A stretch of 64,000 nucleotides of DNA. It comes from Paratinospora sagittata. Taxonomy: Eukaryota; Streptophyta; Magnoliopsida; Ranunculales; Menispermaceae. The number at the start of each line of letters is the position of its first letter. Position 1 is the first letter of the stretch. The stretch lies in contig CM069593.1 of assembly GCA_035771175.1 (NCBI GenBank), positions 17,980,908-18,044,907 on the forward strand, given 5' to 3'. Positions 56,672-64,000 of the stretch are shown one piece after another. Below the pieces are notes generated by a model. That model ran no database searches. It saw only the letters and a list, made by a program, of their open reading frames with translations, and was not told the origin of the DNA. The translations under genes and the position numbers were made by a program.

Positions 56672-57433
56672 TATAATTCCGAACCGCAACTTGAATTTGG
56701 AGTAGCAGAGTCACAGACAAGATTGGCAAACATGCTCCCGTGGCACCACCCACTCCAACTCCACTCCCGTAGCCGGCCACCTACTCACCGGCAACGACGG
56801 GTTCAAATTGACGAAAGTCCGGTCAGCCCTGCAACCCTTCTCTCGAAGCCTGATCCTATACGAAGTGGTCGACCCACCGGCCCTGAACGAGCAGCAGATC
56901 GGAGTGTTCTTACACGCTGCAGATCCCTCCTCTGTATTATTAATATAACGGTGACAAAGGCTCGTTGAAGAACAGTTCAGAGGCGAACGGAGCACAGACT
57001 CGGTGCAGTTCAAGTACAGAATAGTATTACTACCCGTGATATTGAATGGGAGGCTACTGTTAAGCTGGAGACCTTGGCTATGAAGATCGGTTGTGATGCA
57101 AGTGTTTGGGTCGGCAAAGCTCGCTGGACGAATAACTATCCGTTGGTTTTCCGGGTCGATGGAGGAGATTGTGTAGGAGGAGCCATTGAGGGCGTCGAAC
57201 CAGACTGTGCCGGAGGCGCATCGGATCTTGTAATCTTGGTCGCCGCAATAGGGTCTGGTGCTGAGTGGGTAGGGAACAGGGGTGGAGCCGCAGTCGGCGC
57301 AGCGCGGTGCTGCGGTGACTACGCCGGAAAATGTTAGAAGCGCCGATAGAAGAATGAGAGAAGAGAGGAGGAGGGTCGGCATTATGTTGTGGGCAGAGAA
57401 AAAAAAAAAAAAAAACAAGCACATACAACGCAA
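56672..57433 (-). pseudogene. WAKL relic I: exon 1 with replaced upstream region
   Basis: Likely start 57382 (MPTLLLSSLILLSALLTFSG...), open for 223 codons to 56711. Signal peptide and GUB_WAK domain are present, with some altered residues (TRPYCGD for TGPDCGD). A 7 bp deletion after VCQS shifts the frame and ends it. Exon 1 similarity stops at 56672 at the join with plus-strand kinase. Upstream of about 57398 the normal leader and promoter are replaced by an A-run and unrelated sequence. Exon 2 and its own kinase exon are missing. Confidence 0.88.
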
Positions 57434-57824
57434 AACGACTCAAAGTTCAAAATCTCTTTCAGAAGAAGTCCAAAACCTCCCGAAACTCGAAGCAACTCCA
57501 CAACAAGATCAAATCACATATACATTGCTTAACAATTCATCACAACACCTAAATCAAACCCATAAAAGTAGTCCAAAACTAAACCTCCAAAAATCAAGAA
57601 CCTGCAGGAAAAGGCAAGAAACCGCGGATCAAGCCACGAAGTAAACAGAGATTTAAGCAAAACTAATCAACAAACAATTAGAGAATAGCAAAGCATTTCC
57701 GCCGGATCTCACCGGAAACTTAGCCGTTTGTGGCCGGAAATACGGTTCCGGCGACGATACAAGGCGCGCCTCGACGTCTCTCCGTTCGGTTCCCTCTTTT
57801 TTTTTACCCCAACATTTCGACAGG
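57398..57824. other. Foreign, less AT-rich segment upstream of relic I
   Basis: Starts with a run of about 17 A (plus strand) against the WAKL leader and goes on with sequence not seen elsewhere in the window, including CCGGAAATACGGTTCCGGCG and GGCGCGCC near 57735-57770. On the minus strand it reads like a plant 5' untranslated region with a possible intron end (TTTTCCTGCAG near 57603-57613). The 120-codon plus frame (57282-57644) is partly WAKL antisense and not credible. Origin unknown: captured promoter, retrocopy or TE piece. Confidence 0.5.
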
Positions 57825-58012
57825 TTGTGTGACCTTCCTACTTCGAAGCTCCACAGCGTTGCGAACGGCTAGAGGCTATTTATCTAGCCATTTATATAAT
57901 TTTGTAGAAACAGCTCGATTTGCAATAATGAATAGCGGGTCTGAAAATGATATTTAACTGAATTTGGCTTTCTCAATTTTAAGAAATCGGTTCAAGTCCG
58001 AAGTGAGATGGT
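57825..58012. repeat. Unidentified repeat, copy 2 (partner at 54446-54727)
   Basis: GTGTGACCTTCCTACTTCGAAGC ... GGTTCAAGTCCGAAG. Ends at the join with a WAKL exon 1 start near 58013. Confidence 0.55.
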
Positions 58013-58089
58013 TTGCTGGAGGGAGAGAATAGAGGAGCAGAGTAAGTTGAGTAACTGGAGGAAGATTTGAGATTTTGATTGCATTGCAT
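58013..58089 (-). pseudogene. WAKL exon 1 start fragment
   Basis: About 25 codons from ATG 58087-58089 (MQCNQNLKSSSSYSTYSAPL...), resembling relic H. It is cut off at 58013 before the signal peptide. The normal WAKL promoter and flank lie on its 5' side, so the segment 57398-58012 was inserted between this leader and relic I, or replaced the sequence in between. Confidence 0.75.
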
Positions 58090-59820
58090 GGGTGTGTTTT
58101 TAAAAGGTAGCTAGTGCTGGTCCATTTTTTGTCAGAACTTTTTGACAGAAGGGGCAATTTTGGCAGAAGGGGCAATTAAGACTCTTAAATTTAAAGAAGA
58201 CTAATGCTAATGCGCACATTGTTACGTTTGACGCATTTGATGCATGTCTTTAGTTTTTTAATTTTAAGATTTCATTTGACACATGTCAACGGCACATAAA
58301 TTTTTTGTACAAAGGATGGCGTGGGGGAGTGCGCTCTTTCATCTTAAGGGCATAAAAAGTGGAGATTGAGACCACGCGAATTATTACGGTCTTACACTTT
58401 TATTTTTATTATGAAAAAAGAACTCCTAAGTAAGATGAAATTTGAACTTATGATTTTAAGTAAAAAAATTTAAATGTATATAGTTGAAATTAACTAATAT
58501 TTATTACTACATCTTTTTGTTTATAATTTATGGGATTAGCTAAGGAGAATGGTATGTATAAGTTTAACAATTTAAGATGGATAATGCTAATACTCATAAT
58601 CGTTAGATGAACGGACATTACATATTTTAAGATGTGTAATAAATAATTTAATGATTTATGAGTGTTGTAGTATTAGTATTTTCTATTTAAGATTTATATT
58701 TAGAAAATGTATAAATGTTTTGATTGTGAGATGATCAATGTGTGTATATAAGTGTTGCATATGAGTTTTAATATTTATTAATTATTTTTAATATTTTTAG
58801 TATTATTTTGGTTTTTTTTTATTTAAATGTAATGTGCATGAACTGACAGAGATTAGATTAGCTTTCTATATATCTTCCAAAACCTAAGTTAGTTTTGATC
58901 TCTTTAGTATATTTTGACTTTTAAAAAGTGTTTAGAAATATTTTTCTTTGAAAAATAACAATACTTTTACGTTGAAAGCTCAATTTAGCTTATTTTTATA
59001 AAGAAAATCATTTAAAAAGAAAAAAGACAAACTTCTTTTTCTGTCATTTCTTACAAGTAATTCTCGGTTCATGTTAACTCTTTACAGGTAATAACTTAAC
59101 TTTCTTAAGTAAATTATTTATCAGGAGAATCTTCCAATTATATAGTTTTGTATTTAAGATTTATAATCATAATATTATACATCTTAAGATGTGTAATAAA
59201 TAATTTAATAGCTGTGAGTATTGTAATTGTATAAAAAATACAACTACATAGTTATATTAATATTCTCCATTTAAGATTTATATTTAAAAAATGTACAAAT
59301 ATTTTTATTGTGAGATAATCAATGCGTATATGTAAGTGATGCATATGCATTTTAATATTTATAAATATTTTGTTGGATCATCTCAAAATATGTATTAACA
59401 TATTATTTAAGGTAATTCAATATTTTTTAAAAATAATATCAACAAAATATATTTGAAAAGTATACATGTTAATCAAGTATTACTCTTTAAATATTCTGAT
59501 TAAAGACACCCTCAATACCCACTCTACCTAAGTGAGTCTATCTTAGTACGAATTAAAAATAAACACTTTCATGTGACAAGCATAAAGATATATAATTTTG
59601 AAAATAATTATTGAATAAATAAAGTTAGACCATTTTATTCATAGTTTCTTTTGATAAGCATTTTAGCAATTTAGTCAACAATGATTTGGACAGGTACGGA
59701 CCAATGTTGGGTCAAATAGAACTATTGTTTAAGCTTTAAGTCTACTATAATTTTTTTTAAAATTTATTTTAGAAAGCGTGTGGCCTTCTTAGAAAGCGTG
59801 TCACCTATGCTGTTTGGTTA
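58090..59820. repeat. Promoter and shared WAKL upstream flank, copy near I
   Basis: TTTTTAAAA near 58096-58104, the TTTGACGCATTTGATGC motif (second site changed), then the usual flank up to FB5. No gene. Confidence 0.75.
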
Positions 59821-60652
59821 GGTGCGGACCCAGGGCAAAATAGTACTATTGGACTTTGACACCCCGTCGAGTGTCTATACTAAATGCTTCAATTTTATGC
59901 AGCAACTTCCAGTTTTATTCTTATTTATTTTCTCTTTTCCTCTTTCTGTCTTTCCCTTTACATCATTCGAACGATTCTCTTTGCACCAAGAAATCCTTTA
60001 TTTGATTTTTCATTTTCATTTCAATATTTTGTATTTCTCATTTTATACCATTTTACAGTAATAATATTTTAAATTATAAAATATATGAAAAGGGGTATTT
60101 AAGGAATAAATATTTTATTACTTTTAAAATATTAATTATATCATAATACTCACCTTTGTTTAAAAATAAAAATAAAAATAGTTTTTATGGGTTTTCGGAT
60201 CAGTTTTTATGTTTTTTATGGGTTTATTTAAAAACTAATTTTTAAATAAAATCAGTTTTTTTGAATTAATCACAAAATTCATATAAGATTATACATAAGA
60301 AAATTAATAGTATTTATTATAAATACTATTAATTTTCTTATGTATAATCTTATATAAATTTTGTGATTAATAAAAATTAATAAAACTGTTATTTCATAAA
60401 TAACCATATGAGAAATACAAAATACCCAAATAAATATGAAAAATAAAATAAAGGTTTTCTTGTGCAAAGAGAATAGTTCAAAAATATGTGGAAAGATAAA
60501 AGAAAGTAAAGAGAAAACAAATAAGGGTAAAAATGGAAGTTGCTGAATGACATTAATTAAAGTATTTAACATAGACACGCGGCAAAGTGTGCAGAAGTCA
60601 CGAATGGTACCGAGAAGTACCGCACAGTGACTTACAGCATAAAAACCGCACC
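59821..60652. mobile_element. Fold-back element copy 5 (FB5)
   Basis: 832 bp from GGTGCGG (59821-59827) to CCGCACC (60646-60652). Arms and central palindrome (about 60265-60372) are well kept. No minisatellite expansion; it has the single-copy precursor region (ACCCAGGGCAAAATAG ... GTGTCTATACTAAATG). Right-hand flank starts TAGGAGCATC, without the CATGT seen in FB2. Confidence 0.78.
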
Positions 60653-62070
60653 TAGGAGCATCTTTAATATAAAAATAGATTATATTTTAATGTTTTTACT
60701 GTTTCCACATATTTTTAAACTTGATAGACAACTAAGTTAAAAAATAGTCTTCAATGTTTTTATAAATTGTATATATTTTAATGAGAGGTGTTAAATATTT
60801 TTTTAATTTTCTTTAATAATATAATTATAGTAATTTAAGAAGTTAATAATAAATGATTGTCTAATAGATTGTATATAATTTGAGAATTTTTTTTTTGCCA
60901 ACTCAATTTGATATTAAATGTAAATAATTACATTGATTTTTTTTATATAATATTTATTTATCTTATATGATAATTAATTTTTTTATAATTCATATTTACA
61001 TTAAGAGCTCTTAGAAGCATAATTAGCAAATATACATCAGTAACAGAAAATGAGAGATTATCAGACTAAAGGTTCGTTTTCATTGAATATAATAATAGCC
61101 AGCATTTTGACAAAGGAAATTGCGTTTTTGTGTGCTATTAGGCTTAGTTTCATTGAATTTTAAAAGTACAATATCTAGTTGAATTGTTTACCTTATTATA
61201 ATTTATATAGGCTAGTTTAAATAAGCCACAAAGTCCAATTATAACGAATTTGACCCAATTAACAAGACACTTAAAAAATAGGTTCATGTTTATCCATTAC
61301 ACTATATACGAAAACCAAGGAACTAAATTAAGAGAGTAATTCTAGTTACACAGCGTTTCAACGAGTTAACCCCTTTTTGTGTGATTAGAGTGTCAACATT
61401 AAAAAAATAATATTGACAAACTTTTTAAAGCAAGTGGATTAATTTGGATGCTTTGAGTTGGAAAACAAACTTTTTAATTGAGGTAATGATTAATAGACTC
61501 TTACCCATTAGCAATATAAGGGTCAACTCTATGTGATTATGTTGTGTGGGCTATGATTAGTTATTTGTAGGAGTGTTTAACAAATCCACCAACCAGATCA
61601 AATCAAATTATTTGGATTAGTTTGGGTTGGGTTAGATAAGTTGTTTTGGTTTGGTTTGGTTGAGTTCTAAAATATCCAACCTGATTAATTCGATCTATTA
61701 TATATACATATAAAACTTCACATATAAAGTTGTAAAAAATATGTCATGTTTATTTAATGAACTAATCTTATTATGTGTTATTCTTTCTAATTTTTTAATA
61801 AAAATAAATAAATTTACAATAAATTCATGTTTATATTTAATGTTTTGTTGACAATCATTTGTTACTCTTTCTAATTTTTTAATAAAAATAAATAAATTTA
61901 CAATAAACTCACTTTGCATTTATTATTTTGTTGACAATCATTTGTTATTTTTTCTAATTTTTAATAAAAAAGAATAAATTTACAATAAACTCATGTTTGC
62001 ATTTTAATATTTTTTTTCCAAGGCATTTAATATTATTCTTTTAAACTTTTTAATAAAAAAAGAATATTAG
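60653..62070. other. AT-rich intergenic spacer, copy 5
   Basis: Divergent copy of 2132-3542. No gene. Confidence 0.65.
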
Positions 62071-64000
62071 TGTAACGACCCACTTTAACATATGATGTCG
62101 TGATGACGTAAAATGCCTGACTCTAAGTCTTGTGTATGTATTTGATGTATACAATACTCGTATTTTTCATGTTTTGTGTATATATTTGACGTTTCTGCAT
62201 GATAATTAATTATTGGTGTGTTAAATGGACCCAGGGATAATAAAAATGAGTCTGAAACGCGTCTTTACATAGAAATCGATTTATTATACTCGAAATTTCA
62301 ATGTGCATTGAGCGTGTAGTAGCGAAATGAAAAATAAAAGAAGGAAGAAAAACTAGGGCTTTAAAGAGAAAGTATTCACCATCTACACCCCCAAAGTAAG
62401 TGTTTTCTCCATTTCTTTTCATGAAATCACTATTGAAGACGAGAGTAAGCTTTCTAATGATGTAATTTTATCCATGGGTCACTGTTTTGGGTATTCCTAA
62501 CCTAGGGTTGGTCGGTATTTTGCTCTTTTGAGCTTATTTACGGTAAAAACAACTTTCCCTGACTTAGATTTACACCCAATGTCATTTTGCATGCACTTTA
62601 CCACATTTTTGATGGTGCAAGGAAAATGGGTTTTGTTGGAAACCCTTAGGGACGAATTGTATGTTAGTAATTTTGGTTCCTAAGGTGATTTGGAACCCAA
62701 TGGTACTATTTTTTTTAAATTTTTACAAAAAATTGGTGGAGCTAAATGTAATGACCCTAAACCTAAAAAATGAACTTAAGGTTTTCCATTCAAGTTGCAT
62801 GTCAACTATGTTGAATAAATGACTGATTTGTAAGTGATTTATGGTCTAATTCACTGATTTTAAATAATGGAAAGCCTAGGTGTAATGTAAAAATTTGCCT
62901 AAGGCTGGATTTTAAAATTTTGCCCAAATTGAGGCTTTTGACTTAAATAAGTCAATTGATTAAATTGACTTAAGACTTGTCTAATTAACCCTAATTAAGT
63001 GAAATTGTGGGTTTATAATGATTAGACTAATGTTTAAATTGCATGAATTAGTTCAATTGGACTTTATATCCTATTGTAGAGATTTATCCAAATTTGGGGC
63101 TTTTGAGGTATTTAAATTGAAATTTGTCAATTGAATGGTGTTAGGTGTTTCTAATTTAAATTGGTGTGGATTAAATGTGATTTGGATTAATAATTATGTA
63201 TTTAGACATAATTGACTTGGGATTGATCATTTGGTACATGTATATGATTTATTTCAGGTATATGTAAGTTGATTGATCAATTGAGATGTAATTGGTTTAT
63301 TTAATTGAGTATTGGACTGTTTGTGAATATTTCTTACCTTAATTCTCTATTTATGACTTGTAGTTATATAAAATTTAATTGTTGAATGATATGGATCCAT
63401 TATATATGTGCATTGTCTTTATGATAATGAGCACGAATTTTATGGCCAGGAATCAACTTAGGTATTTAGGATTAAATATATGTTAACGTTAGGTGAGAAG
63501 CCTTAGTGGACTTTGACTTTTTAAACGAGCCATCGTTGACTTTTTTTGAAAATAATTTTTAGGTTCATGTTTTCTAATTAAGCGGAGGGCATAAGAGCTC
63601 GATCAGCAAATATATGGCAGTAACTGAAAACAGAGATTAATGTTTCGTTTTCATATATTAAAATTATAGTCAGCATTTTAACACAAGGAAATTAAGACTG
63701 TCATTTGATTTGGTTCATTATTTAGATAAAATTTTTTATATTTAAATATTTAAAAATAAATAAAATATATTTAGTTAAAATTTATAAAAAAAATATATTA
63801 ATTTTAAGAAACAAAAAAATATTGTTTTCTAAATTTTTACTTTTTAAAATTATAGCAACCCTCGAGTCTCTGTGTGCATTATTGCCCTCTTAATAGGCTT
63901 AGTTTCATTGAACTTTAAAGAACAAGACTCAACTCCTTTTAGGCTTTAAGTATAATATATAGTTGAAATTTATCTTATTATATAGGCTAATTTGAATAAG
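62071..64000 (+). mobile_element. LTR-like repeat starting TGTAACGACCC, copy 4, leading into WAKL 3' flank
   Basis: The fullest copy, starting TGTAACGACCC at 62071. It passes the GATTTATTTCAG landmark near 63250, and the sequence after about 63300 matches 12080-12780 and 48610-49320. The window ends before the next expected kinase exon. The border between the LTR-like part and ordinary flank is uncertain. Confidence 0.5.

Noticed and set aside
57282..57644. 120-codon plus-strand frame across the foreign segment
   Set aside because: Half is WAKL antisense and half crosses the A-run; no domain.

Overview
This is nuclear DNA from a flowering plant, most likely a dicot. The evidence is very AT-rich intergenic sequence, GT-AG introns, nested Ty1/copia elements primed by initiator tRNA-Met, and a receptor kinase family found only in plants. 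I cannot name the species. No bacterial-style genes, rRNA genes or convincing tRNA genes were seen.

The window is a decaying tandem array of wall-associated receptor kinase-like genes (WAKL15/WAKL20 type). The family plan is exon 1 (signal peptide, galacturonan-binding GUB_WAK domain and Cys-rich WAK C-terminal region), a 63 bp exon 2, then exon 3 (membrane segment plus Ser/Thr kinase). I label the relics A (8.5-9.4 kb, -), B (14.0-15.75, -), C (17.3-19.1, +), D (19.0-20.0, -), F (26.8-27.7, -), G (33.1-39.9, -), E (51.0-51.9, +), H (51.7-52.0, -), kinase fragments at 55.9-56.66 (both strands), and I (56.7-57.4, -). None is a full-length intact gene. Three still have open frames: C (ectodomain, membrane segment and kinase N-lobe), D (ectodomain only) and E (ectodomain with a tail read from antisense WAKL sequence). 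The others carry stops, frameshifts, truncations or a retrotransposon.

The array repeats about every 18-21 kb. A unit read left to right holds a fold-back element, AT-rich spacer, an LTR-like block starting near TAACGACCC, sometimes an old copia 5' end and hAT-like remnant, a WAKL gene on the minus strand, its shared promoter with about 1.6 kb of upstream flank, and the next fold-back element. The 7.2-11.1 kb and 25.5-29.4 kb stretches are almost identical, so at least one duplication is recent. A 41-49 bp minisatellite appears to be an expansion inside the left arm of the fold-back element. Arrays lie at 1-1363, 10978-11757, 15867-16140 (inverted), 29275-30500 and 41592-42795.

Two copia elements have precise borders. 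Copia-1 (4549-6842) is an old deleted copy without reverse transcriptase, inserted in the LTR of a still older copia. Copia-2 (33538-38097) has two identical 128 bp LTRs and a 1144-codon pol frame, but lacks recognisable gag. It splits the kinase exon of G.

The most unusual feature is repeated inverted fusion of WAKL copies. C and D, E and H, and the kinase fragments with I are joined tail to tail within coding sequence. The C/D pair has arms of roughly 2 kb with a promoter on each outer side, so convergent or read-through transcription could make double-stranded WAKL RNA.
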